Below are positions 26,931 to 35,419 of a stretch of DNA of 50,751 bases, piece after piece. The stretch lies in contig JAGWUS010000027.1 in assembly GCA_028868305.1 (NCBI GenBank), forward strand, positions 1 through 50,751, read 5' to 3'. How positions within the stretch are numbered: position 1 is the stretch's first letter; every line of letters starts with the position of its first letter. This DNA comes from Burkholderiales bacterium. GTDB lineage: Bacteria > Pseudomonadota > Gammaproteobacteria > Burkholderiales > Burkholderiaceae_C. The notes below the pieces were generated by a model. The model ran no database searches. It was given only the letters and a program-made list of their open reading frames with translations, and was not told where the DNA came from. A program made the translations under genes and the position numbers.

Positions 26931-28952
26931 ATGAGTTCAACCCTTTCTGTTGCTACTTTGCTGGCCGTGCCCCTGGCCCCTTTGGTGGGGTCGGTACTTG
27001 CAGGTGTTTTTGGAACCCGTTTTGGTGGTAACTGGATTGGCCGCCGACTGAGCCATTCGTTGACCATTCTGGGCGTTCTGGTCGCCTTCATTTTGTCGGC
27101 GCAGACACTGAAGTCGGTGGCGCTTGACGGCGCCCGCTTTAATGAAACGCTGTACACATGGATGGTGGTGGGTGGCCTGAAGATGGAGATCGGCTTTCTG
27201 GTCGATGGCCTTACCGCCATGATGATGTGCGTGGTGACTTTTGTGTCGCTGATGGTGCACATCTACACCATTGGCTACATGGAAGAGGACGAGGGCTATA
27301 ACCGGTTTTTTGCCTATATCTCTCTGTTCACGTTTTCCATGCTGATGCTTGTGATGAGCAACAACCTGTTGCAGTTGTTCTTCGGTTGGGAGGCTGTGGG
27401 TCTGGTGTCTTATCTGTTGATCGGTTTCTGGTTTAACAAGCCGACAGCCATTTTTGCCAACATGAAGGCATTTCTGGTGAACCGTGTGGGTGACTTTGGA
27501 TTCATCCTGGGCATCGGTTTGATTGTCGCCTTTGCCGGCACACTCAACTACACGGAGGTGTTTGCAAAAACAGCCGAGTTGGCTGCGGTGGCGTTTCCTG
27601 GTACCGACTGGATGCTGGTCACGGTTATCTGCATCTGTCTTTTTATTGGTGCCATGGGCAAATCGGCGCAGTTTCCGCTGCATGTGTGGCTGCCTGATTC
27701 AATGGAAGGTCCCACGCCCATTTCGGCGTTGATCCATGCCGCTACGATGGTGACCGCAGGTATTTTCATGGTGGCGCGCATGTCACCGTTGTTTGAACTC
27801 AGCGATACCGCCCTGAATTTCGTCATGACCATCGGTGCCATCACTGCACTGTTCATGGGCTTCCTGGGCATCATTCAAAACGACATCAAGCGCGTGGTCG
27901 CGTACTCCACGCTGTCGCAGCTGGGTTACATGACGGTCGCGCTGGGGGCCTCTGCCTACTCCGTGGCAGTGTTCCACCTGATGACCCATGCCTTCTTCAA
28001 GGCACTGCTGTTCCTGGGTGCCGGTTCTGTCATCATGGGCGTGCACCACAACCAGGATATCCGCTGGATGGGTGGCCTGCGCAAGTTCATGCCGATCACC
28101 TGGATCACCTCCTTGCTCGGGTCGCTGGCCCTGATTGGTACTCCTCTGTTTGCTGGTTTTTATTCCAAGGACAGCATCATTGAAGCGGTTCTGGAAAGTC
28201 ATTTGCCGGCGGCTGGTTTTGCCTCTTTCGCAGTGCTGGCCGGCGTGTTTGTCACAGCGTTTTATTCGTTCCGCATGTACTTCCTGGTGTTCCATGGAAA
28301 AGAGCGCTTCGACCAGAATCCTGATGCGCATCATCATGACGCCCACGGCCATGATGATCACCACGGACACCATGAGCCGCACGAGTCACCTTGGGTGGTG
28401 ACGGTGCCCCTCGTGCTGCTGGCCATTCCGTCGGTGGTGATTGGCTACCTGGCCATCAGTCCGATGCTGTTCGGCGAGTTCTTCAAGGATGCCATCTTTG
28501 TGAATGCCGAGAAGCACCCAGTGATGGAAGAGTTGGCCCACGCGTTCCATGGCCCTTTGCAGATGGCGATGCATGCATTCACCACCATGCCTTTTTGGTT
28601 GGCTCTGGCTGGTGTGGCTGTGGCCTATTACATGTATCTGGTTAACCCGGCAGTTCCGGCCGCTATCAAGCGCAATGCAATGCCGATCTTCAAACTGTTG
28701 GAGAACAAGTACTACCTTGACTGGATTAACGAGAACATCCTTGCACGCGGTGCACGCTTGCTGGGTACAGGATTGTGGAAGGGCGGCGACCAGACCCTGA
28801 TCGACGGACTGGTGGTCAATGGTTCATGGAAAGTGGTCGGGGCCATTGCTGGTGTCGCCCGCAAGCTTCAAAGCGGCTATCTGTACCACTATGCCCTGGT
28901 CATGATTTTGGGCATCTTTGTGCTCATGACATATTTCGTCTGGCTCAAGTAG
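26931..28952 (+). CDS. nuoL: NADH-quinone oxidoreductase subunit L (proton pump)
   Basis: This 673-residue antiporter-like subunit is the distal proton pump. It contains FFGWEAVGLVSYLLIGFW, KSAQFPLHVWLPDSMEGPTPISALIHAATMVTAG and a C-terminal lateral-helix region (WINENILARGARLLG). The ATG at 26931 follows nuoK by 4 bases. Around residues 465-485 lies a loop with more than ten histidines mixed with Asp (HHHDAHGHDDHHGHH), which is not needed for pumping and could bind metal. Confidence 0.97.
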   Translation: MSSTLSVATLLAVPLAPLVGSVLAGVFGTRFGGNWIGRRLSHSLTILGVLVAFILSAQTLKSVALDGARFNETLYTWMVVGGLKMEIGFLVDGLTAMMMCVVTFVSLMVHIYTIGYMEEDEGYNRFFAYISLFTFSMLMLVMSNNLLQLFFGWEAVGLVSYLLIGFWFNKPTAIFANMKAFLVNRVGDFGFILGIGLIVAFAGTLNYTEVFAKTAELAAVAFPGTDWMLVTVICICLFIGAMGKSAQFPLHVWLPDSMEGPTPISALIHAATMVTAGIFMVARMSPLFELSDTALNFVMTIGAITALFMGFLGIIQNDIKRVVAYSTLSQLGYMTVALGASAYSVAVFHLMTHAFFKALLFLGAGSVIMGVHHNQDIRWMGGLRKFMPITWITSLLGSLALIGTPLFAGFYSKDSIIEAVLESHLPAAGFASFAVLAGVFVTAFYSFRMYFLVFHGKERFDQNPDAHHHDAHGHDDHHGHHEPHESPWVVTVPLVLLAIPSVVIGYLAISPMLFGEFFKDAIFVNAEKHPVMEELAHAFHGPLQMAMHAFTTMPFWLALAGVAVAYYMYLVNPAVPAAIKRNAMPIFKLLENKYYLDWINENILARGARLLGTGLWKGGDQTLIDGLVVNGSWKVVGAIAGVARKLQSGYLYHYALVMILGIFVLMTYFVWLK

Positions 28953-28964
28953 GAGAAAAAGAAC

Positions 28965-30440
28965 ATGGGATTGTTGAGCCTCGCGATCTGGACGCCAATA
29001 GCGTTTGGAGTTGTTTTACTGGCCCTGGGCCGTGATGACCAGCCCGCTATGGTGCGCTGGGTGGCCTTGATCGGTTCGATCATCAGTTTGCTGGTGACCT
29101 TGCCTTTGTATGGGCAGTTCAATGTAGCCACTGCCGACATGCAGTTTGTTGAAAAGGTCATGTGGATTGAGCGTTTCAATGTCAACTACCACCTGGGAGT
29201 GGATGGCATTTCGTTCTGGTTTGTGCTGCTGACTGCGTTTATCAATGTGATCGTGGTGATTGCAGGCTGGGAAGTGATTACGCGCCGCGTCAACCAGTAC
29301 ATGGGTGCCTTCCTGATTCTCAGTGGGTTGATGATTGGTGTGTTCTGTGCGCTGGACGGCTTGCTGTTCTACGTGTTCTTTGAAGCCACGCTGATTCCGA
29401 TGTATCTCATCATTGGTATCTGGGGTGGTCCCAACAAGATATACGCCGCGTTCAAGTTCTTTTTGTATACCTTGCTGGGCTCCTTGCTCATGCTGGTTGC
29501 GCTGATTTATTTGTACACCCAATCGGGTGGCAGTTTCGATCTCGCGACCTGGCATGCGCTGCCACTGAGCAAGTCGGCACAGACCTATTTGTTCTTTGCC
29601 TTCTTTGCTGCCTTTGCCGTCAAAGTTCCCATGTGGCCGGTTCACACCTGGTTGCCGGACGTGCACGTTGAGGCGCCTACGGGGGGCTCTGCTGTGCTGG
29701 CCGCCATCATGCTGAAGCTGGGCGCTTACGGTTTTCTGCGTTTCTCAATGCCGATTGCACCGGATGCCGCACACGAATGGGCATGGTTGATGGTGACGCT
29801 GTCGCTGGTCGCCGTGGTCTACGTTGGCTTGGTCGCCATGGTCCAGCAGGACATGAAGAAGCTGGTGGCCTACTCTTCCGTCGCCCACATGGGCTTTGTG
29901 ACTTTGGGATTTTTCATCTTCAATGACCTCGGCATTTCCGGTGGCCTGGTCCAGATGATTGCGCACGGTTTTGTGTCGGGTGCCATGTTCCTGTCCATCG
30001 GTGTTTTGTACGACCGTGTGCATTCCCGCGAAATTGCCAGTTATGGCGGCGTGGTCAACACCATGCCCAAGTTCGCTGCATTTGCCCTGCTGTTTGCCAT
30101 GGCCAACTGCGGTCTGCCAGGAACTGCTGGTTTTGTCGGTGAGTGGATGGTGATTCTGGGAGCAGTCAAGTTCAATTTCTGGATTGGCCTCGCGGCTGCC
30201 AGTGCACTGATTTTTGGCGCTGCCTACACACTGTGGATGTTCAAGCGAGTCTACCTTGGAGCTGTCGCCAACGACGATGTCAAGGGGCTCACCGATATCA
30301 ATGTGCGTGAGTTCACTATGCTTGCCTTGCTGGCAATTGCGGTGCTGTACATGGGTATCTATCCCAAGCCTTTTACGGATGTCATGGATGCTTCGGTTGC
30401 CCAGCTGATCAAGCACGTTGCCATTTCCAAGCTGAACTGA
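28965..30440 (+). CDS. nuoM: NADH-quinone oxidoreductase subunit M (proton pump)
   Basis: This 491-residue antiporter-like subunit shows the key membrane glutamate region FYVFFEATLIPMYLIIGIWGG, the lysine-bearing KVPMWPVHTWLPDVHVEAPTGGSAVLAAIMLKLG helix, and YSSVAHMGFVTLG. It lies 12 bases after nuoL and 24 before nuoN. The length matches the family. Confidence 0.97.
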   Translation: MGLLSLAIWTPIAFGVVLLALGRDDQPAMVRWVALIGSIISLLVTLPLYGQFNVATADMQFVEKVMWIERFNVNYHLGVDGISFWFVLLTAFINVIVVIAGWEVITRRVNQYMGAFLILSGLMIGVFCALDGLLFYVFFEATLIPMYLIIGIWGGPNKIYAAFKFFLYTLLGSLLMLVALIYLYTQSGGSFDLATWHALPLSKSAQTYLFFAFFAAFAVKVPMWPVHTWLPDVHVEAPTGGSAVLAAIMLKLGAYGFLRFSMPIAPDAAHEWAWLMVTLSLVAVVYVGLVAMVQQDMKKLVAYSSVAHMGFVTLGFFIFNDLGISGGLVQMIAHGFVSGAMFLSIGVLYDRVHSREIASYGGVVNTMPKFAAFALLFAMANCGLPGTAGFVGEWMVILGAVKFNFWIGLAAASALIFGAAYTLWMFKRVYLGAVANDDVKGLTDINVREFTMLALLAIAVLYMGIYPKPFTDVMDASVAQLIKHVAISKLN

Positions 30441-30464
30441 TCAAACTGAATTGAGAGACCTAAG

Positions 30465-31952
30465 ATGATTGACAAAATCAGTTGGATCGCGGTTTACCCT
30501 GAGATCATCCTGTTTGCCATGGCGTGTGCCATCGCCATTCTCGACCTGGGCGTCAAATCTCCCATGCGCGGTCGGACCTACGCCTTGACCTTGCTGACGC
30601 TGGCTGTGGTTGCTGTACTGGAAGCCACCTATGCCGTTGGCGAAACCACCATGTATGGCTTCGGCAATATGGTGGTCAGCGATTCCATGGGCAACTGGCT
30701 CAAGTGTTTCGCAACCGTTGCGGTCATGGTGACTTTAGTCTATGCGCGTCCCTACGCCTCGCAGCGTGACATGTTGCGCGGTGGTGAGTTGTTCACGTTG
30801 AGCCTGTTTTCGCTGTTGGGCATGTTTGTGATGATCTCCGGAAATAACTTCCTGGTGATCTACCTGGGGCTCGAGTTGTTGACGCTGTCGAGCTATGCAC
30901 TTGTTGCCCTGCGCCGTGACAACGCAACCGCTACGGAAGCAGCCATGAAGTACTTTGTACTGGGTGCCATGGCCTCTGGTTTCCTTTTGTATGGCATGTC
31001 CATGATGTATGGCGCCACGGGCTCTTTGGACATTAACGCAGTCTTCAAGGCGATTGCGTCGGGTCAGGTGCGTCACCAGGTGCTTGTGTTCGGACTGGTA
31101 TTCATCGTTGCCGGTCTGGCTTTCAAACTGGGTGTCGTTCCATTCCATATGTGGATTCCTGACGTCTATCAGGGTGCTCCCACGGCCGTTACTCTGATGA
31201 TCGGTGGTGCGCCCAAGCTAGCTGCTTTTGCCATTGCCATTCGGTTGCTGGTCGAGGGTATGTTGCCGCTGGCCATTGACTGGCAGCAGATGCTGATGGT
31301 GTTGGCAGTCGGTTCTTTGCTCATCGGAAATCTGGCAGCGATTGCCCAGACCAACGTCAAGCGCATGCTGGCGTTTTCCACAATTTCCCAGATGGGCTTT
31401 GTTCTCCTGGGTCTCATGTCCGGCGTAGTCAATGGCAATACGCTTTTAGCTGCCAACGCCTACAGCTCGGCCATGTTCTATGTCGTCAGCTACGTCTTGA
31501 CCACACTGGCAAGCTTCGGCGTACTGTTGCTGCTGTCGCGTGAAGGCTTCGAGAGCGAAGAGATTGCAGATTTCGCCGGTCTGAACCACCGCAGTCCACT
31601 GTACGCTGGGGTGATGGCGGTCTGTCTGTTCTCGCTGGCGGGTATTCCTCCCATGGTGGGTTTCTACGCCAAGCTGTCGGTTTTGCAGGCACTGGTTGCT
31701 TCGGGACAAGTCCTGTACCTCGGTCTGGCGGTATTTGCAGTCATGATGTCGTTGGTGGGGGCATTCTATTACCTGCGCCTTGTCAAGGTCATGTACTTTG
31801 ACGAACCCATTACCGCGACCCACGTGGTGGCCCCGGTTGATGTGCGTGTCGTGCTGACCATCAATGGAGCCCTGGTGCTGGTGCTAGGTCTGCTACCCGG
31901 TGGGCTCATGGCGATTTGCGCACGTTCTGTGCTGCAAATGCTGGGAACTTAG
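30465..31952 (+). CDS. nuoN: NADH-quinone oxidoreductase subunit N (proton pump)
   Basis: This 495-residue antiporter-like subunit has YLGLELLTLSSYALVALRRDNATATEAAMKYFVLGAMASG, FKLGVVPFHMWIPDVYQGAPTAVTLMIGGAPKLAAFA and FSTISQMGFVLLGLMSG. It is the last of the fourteen complex I genes. The next gene begins 31 bases further on and no terminator is visible, so the following small genes may share the transcript. Confidence 0.97.
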   Translation: MIDKISWIAVYPEIILFAMACAIAILDLGVKSPMRGRTYALTLLTLAVVAVLEATYAVGETTMYGFGNMVVSDSMGNWLKCFATVAVMVTLVYARPYASQRDMLRGGELFTLSLFSLLGMFVMISGNNFLVIYLGLELLTLSSYALVALRRDNATATEAAMKYFVLGAMASGFLLYGMSMMYGATGSLDINAVFKAIASGQVRHQVLVFGLVFIVAGLAFKLGVVPFHMWIPDVYQGAPTAVTLMIGGAPKLAAFAIAIRLLVEGMLPLAIDWQQMLMVLAVGSLLIGNLAAIAQTNVKRMLAFSTISQMGFVLLGLMSGVVNGNTLLAANAYSSAMFYVVSYVLTTLASFGVLLLLSREGFESEEIADFAGLNHRSPLYAGVMAVCLFSLAGIPPMVGFYAKLSVLQALVASGQVLYLGLAVFAVMMSLVGAFYYLRLVKVMYFDEPITATHVVAPVDVRVVLTINGALVLVLGLLPGGLMAICARSVLQMLGT

Positions 31953-31983
31953 GCGTGTCCTCCTTGGCTCGGCCTGCCCTTTC

Positions 31984-32286
31984 ATGACGATATCCATGTC
32001 AGTTTGGCTGGTACTGCTGTTGGCGGTAGCTGCTGCCAACCTTCCATTTCTGAGCCCACGGATGCTAGGGCTTCTCCCGCCACGCAAGCCCAAAAGCCTG
32101 GGCCTGCGATTTCTTGAGCTGGCAATACTCTATCTGGTCGTCGGGGGTATTGGGCTGATGCTGGAAAAGCGTGCTGGGCAAATAGCTCCGCAGACCTGGG
32201 AGTTTTACGCCATCACGGTTACGCTTTTCCTCACACTGGCGTTTCCTGGTTTTGTGTACCGCTATCTGCTCAAGCACCGGGACTGA
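31984..32286 (+). CDS. DUF2818 family membrane protein
   Basis: This 100-residue protein has three predicted helices (VWLVLLLAVAAANLPFL, LELAILYLVVGGIGLMLE, FYAITVTLFLTLAFPGFVYRYLL) and the conserved EKRAGQIAPQTWEFYA motif of DUF2818. The family is typically placed directly behind nuoN in Burkholderiales, so a link to complex I is suspected but unproven. The start is ATG 31984 or 31996 (MSVW); neither has a good ribosome site. Confidence 0.85.
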   Translation: MTISMSVWLVLLLAVAAANLPFLSPRMLGLLPPRKPKSLGLRFLELAILYLVVGGIGLMLEKRAGQIAPQTWEFYAITVTLFLTLAFPGFVYRYLLKHRD

Positions 32287-32300
32287 CCTGGCAGGCTTGC

Positions 32301-32903
32301 ATGCGTGATAGTCATCTAATTGAGACGCAGACGTCAAGCTTGGAAGTCCTCAAGGGGGTGTTCTTGCATGCGTTTCGGGACACCGTAAGGCTCCCCGACG
32401 GGAACACCGCGACGCGCGAATATGTCACCCATCCGGGTGCGGTCATGGTGATACCCTTGCACCCCGGTCCTGACGGACATATGCGAGTAGTGCTTGAGCG
32501 GCAATTCCGTTATCCGGTAGGTCAAGTGATGATCGAATTCCCCGCTGGAAAACTGGATACCAACGAATCGGTGCTGACCTGCGCCCAGCGTGAATTGCAG
32601 GAAGAGACCGGTTACTCGGCGCGGCAATGGGCGCGTGCCGGCGTCATGCACCCGGTCATCGCCTATTCCACGGAATTCATAGACGTCTGGTTTGCCCGTG
32701 ACCTCACTTTGGGGGAGCGAAAACTGGACCAGGGCGAGTTCCTTGACGTCTTTACGGCCACGCCCGAGGAATTGCTCCGGTGGTGTTATGAGGGCAAGGT
32801 GACGGATGCGAAAACCCTGACCGGGGCACTGTGGTTGCAAAACATGCTCAGTGGTGCGTGGTCTTTGGATTGGAACGACGCACCCAGTGCAGAGACCGGG
32901 TGA
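32301..32903 (+). CDS. NUDIX hydrolase, ADP-ribose pyrophosphatase type
   Basis: This 200-residue hydrolase has a complete Nudix box, GKLDTNESVLTCAQRELQEETGY, matching GX5EX7REUXEEXGU, after a beta-rich N-terminus (EYVTHPGAVMVIPLHP and RQFRYPVGQVMIEFPAG). The EFPAG/RQFRYP context is typical of ADP-ribose pyrophosphatases (NudF-like), which recycle ADP-ribose from NAD turnover. It lies 14 bases after the DUF2818 gene, in the usual order behind nuo. The exact substrate is inferred. Confidence 0.9.
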   Translation: MRDSHLIETQTSSLEVLKGVFLHAFRDTVRLPDGNTATREYVTHPGAVMVIPLHPGPDGHMRVVLERQFRYPVGQVMIEFPAGKLDTNESVLTCAQRELQEETGYSARQWARAGVMHPVIAYSTEFIDVWFARDLTLGERKLDQGEFLDVFTATPEELLRWCYEGKVTDAKTLTGALWLQNMLSGAWSLDWNDAPSAETG

Positions 32904-32913
32904 CAATCTGGCC

Positions 32914-33366
32914 ATGAAAGTTCTGGATTTGCAGTGCGCGAACAGCCATGCCTTTGCAGGCTGGTTTGCGTCGGAAAATGATTTTCAGGATCAGCTTGCC
33001 CGTACGATGGTGCAGTGTCCTTTGTGCGGGACGTCCGAGGTGGTAAAAAAGCTGAGCGCACCGCGACTCAGTCTGTCCGGGGCGCACGAAGTAGTCTCCA
33101 TTGAAAAGACCGAATCAGCGGCTCCCAGCCCGGTTGACGGAGCGCTTGCTGCGGCCTGGATGGCGGTTGCGCGGCAACTGATTGCCAACACCACGGATGT
33201 CGGCGATCAGTTCGCCCAGGAAGCGCGCAGGATGCACTACGGTGAAGCCCAGGAGCGCAACATTCGCGGGCAGGCAAGCCATGAAGAGACCCGCGAACTC
33301 CTGGAAGAAGGGATTGAAGTGGTTCCTTTCCTGCTGCCTGCCGCCTTGAAAGAGCCCTTGCAGTAG
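32914..33366 (+). CDS. DUF1178 family protein
   Basis: This 150-residue protein starts MKVLDLQCANSHAFAGWFASENDFQDQ and has a CPLCGTSEVVKKLSAPRLS segment. With the earlier cysteine this suggests a zinc ribbon. Both halves match DUF1178, a family of unknown function. The middle is Ala-rich and the C-terminus carries EEGIEVVPFLLPA. It lies 10 bases after the NUDIX gene and converges on the glutamate dehydrogenase gene. Confidence 0.88.
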   Translation: MKVLDLQCANSHAFAGWFASENDFQDQLARTMVQCPLCGTSEVVKKLSAPRLSLSGAHEVVSIEKTESAAPSPVDGALAAAWMAVARQLIANTTDVGDQFAQEARRMHYGEAQERNIRGQASHEETRELLEEGIEVVPFLLPAALKEPLQ

Positions 33367-33397
33367 TCATTGCCAGGGCGCATGTGGCAGTCGCTGG

Positions 33398-34693
33398 TCA
33401 AGGGTACAAGCCGCGCAATTCGCGTGCATGCAATATGCGTTTGCAGGCCATGATGAAAGTTGCAGTACGCAGGCTCACCTTGTGCTCCTGGGCCAAATGC
33501 CATACCCCGGCGAATGCTTCCTTCATGATGCGTACCAGCCGGGCATTGATTTCGTCTTCGCTCCAGAAGAAGCTGGAAAAATCCTGCACCCACTCAAAAT
33601 AGCTCACCGTGACGCCGCCGGCATTGGCAATCACATCGGGCAGCACCAGGATGTTGCGCTCCTGCAGGATGTCGTCCGCTTCAGGTGTGGTCGGGCCGTT
33701 GGCACCTTCTATCACCAGCCGTGCCTTGATGCGCCCCGCGTTGGCTGCGGTGATTTGCTGCTCCAGTGCCGCCGGGATCAGGATGTCGCAGTCCACGTCC
33801 CAAAAAGCGTCGTTGGAAATGACTTCGGCCTTTGCAAACCCGGCCACCGTGCCAGCTACCGCCACATGCGCCAGCAACGCGGGTACATCCAGGCCAGCCT
33901 CCTGGTAGATCGTGCCGCCGTGGTCCTGCACAGCCACTACGCGCGCGCCTGCTTGTGCAAACAGCTTGCCTGCGATTCCACCTACGTTGCCAAAGCCCTG
34001 CACTGCAATCCTGGCCGTGGAGACATCCATGCCTATGTGGTTTGCAGCCTCTACACCGACCGTAAACACGCCGCGCCCGGTGGCTTCACGCCGCCCCAAT
34101 GAGCCGCCCAGATCAATGGGCTTACCGGTGACCACACCCGTGGAGGTTGCGCCTTCGTTCATGGAATAGGTGTCCATCATCCAGGCCATCACCTGCTCGT
34201 TGGTGTTGACATCGGGCGCCGGAATGTCCTTGGTGGGTCCGATGATGATGCCGATTTCACTGGTGTAGCGGCGCGTCATACGCTCCAGTTCACCGCGTGA
34301 CAACGTCTTGGGGTCGACACGAATGCCGCCTTTGGCGCCGCCATACGGCACGTTAACAGCTGCATTTTTGATAGACATCCAGGCCGAGAGTGCCATCACT
34401 TCGGATAGCGTTACATCCTGGTGAAAACGCACCCCGCCTTTGCCGGGGCCGCGCGAGGTATTGTGCTGCACGCGGTAGCCTTCGAAGTGGGCTACGGTGC
34501 CGTTGTCGAGCTGGATGGGGACATCCACAATCAGCGCGCGCTTGGGGCGCTTGAGGGTTTCAGCCCAGCGCGCCAGATGCCCGAGGTAGGGAATCACACG
34601 GTCGACCTGTTGCAGGTAAATGCCCCAGGGGCCCAGATGGTCGGCCTGCAGATACGAGGGCAGGGGGTGGTTGTAGGGATTGCTGTACGACAT
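33398..34693 (-). CDS. gdhA: Glutamate dehydrogenase (Glu/Leu/Phe/Val family)
   Basis: This 431-residue enzyme interconverts glutamate and 2-oxoglutarate plus ammonia. It has [14 protein letters not shown], the catalytic-lysine motif [34 protein letters not shown] and the Rossmann motif [15 protein letters not shown], with [15 protein letters not shown] further on. AGGAG lies before the ATG. The length and the short N-terminus fit the hexameric class. Cofactor preference (NAD or NADP) cannot be read with certainty. The 106 bases upstream (34694-34799) hold no gene I can support. Confidence 0.94.
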   Translation of the reverse strand: MSYSNPYNHPLPSYLQADHLGPWGIYLQQVDRVIPYLGHLARWAETLKRPKRALIVDVPIQLDNGTVAHFEGYRVQHNTSRGPGKGGVRFHQDVTLSEVMALSAWMSIKNAAVNVPYGGAKGGIRVDPKTLSRGELERMTRRYTSEIGIIIGPTKDIPAPDVNTNEQVMAWMMDTYSMNEGATSTGVVTGKPIDLGGSLGRREATGRGVFTVGVEAANHIGMDVSTARIAVQGFGNVGGIAGKLFAQAGARVVAVQDHGGTIYQEAGLDVPALLAHVAVAGTVAGFAKAEVISNDAFWDVDCDILIPAALEQQITAANAGRIKARLVIEGANGPTTPEADDILQERNILVLPDVIANAGGVTVSYFEWVQDFSSFFWSEDEINARLVRIMKEAFAGVWHLAQEHKVSLRTATFIMACKRILHARELRGLYP

Positions 34694-34799
34694 GCTTGCT
34701 CCTGTTGTGTGGTCGTCAAGCCCCGCACTCTAGGCGCATGCCCCCGGTCTGTCTAAGGCCGAGTTGATCTCAAACTATGTGAAAAATGAATAACCTTGC

Positions 34800-35105
34800 C
34801 TAGGCGGCAATATTCAGAATACGGCCTGTCAACGGGCGCTGGCGGTTGATGGCGGGCTGGATGCTGCCGCCGATTTGGAGTGCCGATGCATAGGTGGTGT
34901 CGTCCTGCCGGGCCTGTGCCGTCAGGGTGCGCACCTTGTCCTGTCCCTGTTGCGCCTTGCGCTCTTCTTCATTGGCCTGGGCGCGCAGATTCTGGGCATT
35001 GGCCTCCGACTGCTCGGCCTCGCGCCGGGCCTGTTCCACGCGGGTACGGTTCAGCATTGACTGCAAGGACAGTGTTGCGCTGCTGGTGGCAGTAATGGCA
35101 ACCAC
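34800..35105 (-). CDS. Small hypothetical protein, coiled coil
   Basis: This 101-residue frame begins with GTG at 35105, with CGGAG 10 bases upstream. Residues 18-75 (NRTRVEQARREAEQSEANAQNLRAQ onwards) form a strongly charged heptad-like coiled coil rich in Ala, Glu, Gln and Arg. The ends are short and uncharged; the C-terminus RPLTGRILNIAA looks amphipathic. There is no signal peptide or membrane helix. It pairs with the next small gene upstream (31 bases apart), which is also Gln-rich. I do not recognise the family. Confidence 0.55.
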   Translation of the reverse strand: MVAITATSSATLSLQSMLNRTRVEQARREAEQSEANAQNLRAQANEEERKAQQGQDKVRTLTAQARQDDTTYASALQIGGSIQPAINRQRPLTGRILNIAA

Positions 35106-35136
35106 GGCGTTGTTACTCCGCAGGTCTGGAAGGAGT

Positions 35137-35340
35137 TCAGGCTGTCACGCTCAGGCGGGTGCCGATGGTCTGCCCCTGGCTGTTCACGTGGGGGCGGGGT
35201 TTGTTCTCCGCTGCTTTCTGCGCCTGGGCCTGCTGGGCATGCACCTGTTCTTCACGGCGCTGAGTCTGCTGTACCTGCTCAGTGCGCTTGGTACTCTGAA
35301 CTTGCTGAACCGGTTGGGGTTTGGCTTTGCTGACGTCCAT
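35137..35340 (-). CDS. Small hypothetical protein, Gln-rich
   Basis: This 67-residue basic protein is rich in Gln, Lys and Arg (VQQVQSTKRTEQVQQTQRR, then QVHAQQAQAQKAAENKPRP) and ends TIGTRLSVTA. The ATG has GGGAG 8 bases upstream, the best evidence that it is translated. It is probably disordered. It forms a two-gene unit with the coiled-coil gene. No known domain is recognised. Confidence 0.5.
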   Translation of the reverse strand: MDVSKAKPQPVQQVQSTKRTEQVQQTQRREEQVHAQQAQAQKAAENKPRPHVNSQGQTIGTRLSVTA

Positions 35341-35419
35341 GCGTGGCTCCCGGGAGTGAATGCGTCAATCTTAAGCATTTACCCCATGCTTTTCAATGCT
35401 TTATCGGGGGCAGAACCTG

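Noticed and set aside
34350..34372. Repeat-like stretch AGCTGCATTTTTGATAG in gdhA
   Set aside because: It encodes the conserved [17 protein letters not shown] region of glutamate dehydrogenase, so the likeness to the dispersed repeat is chance.
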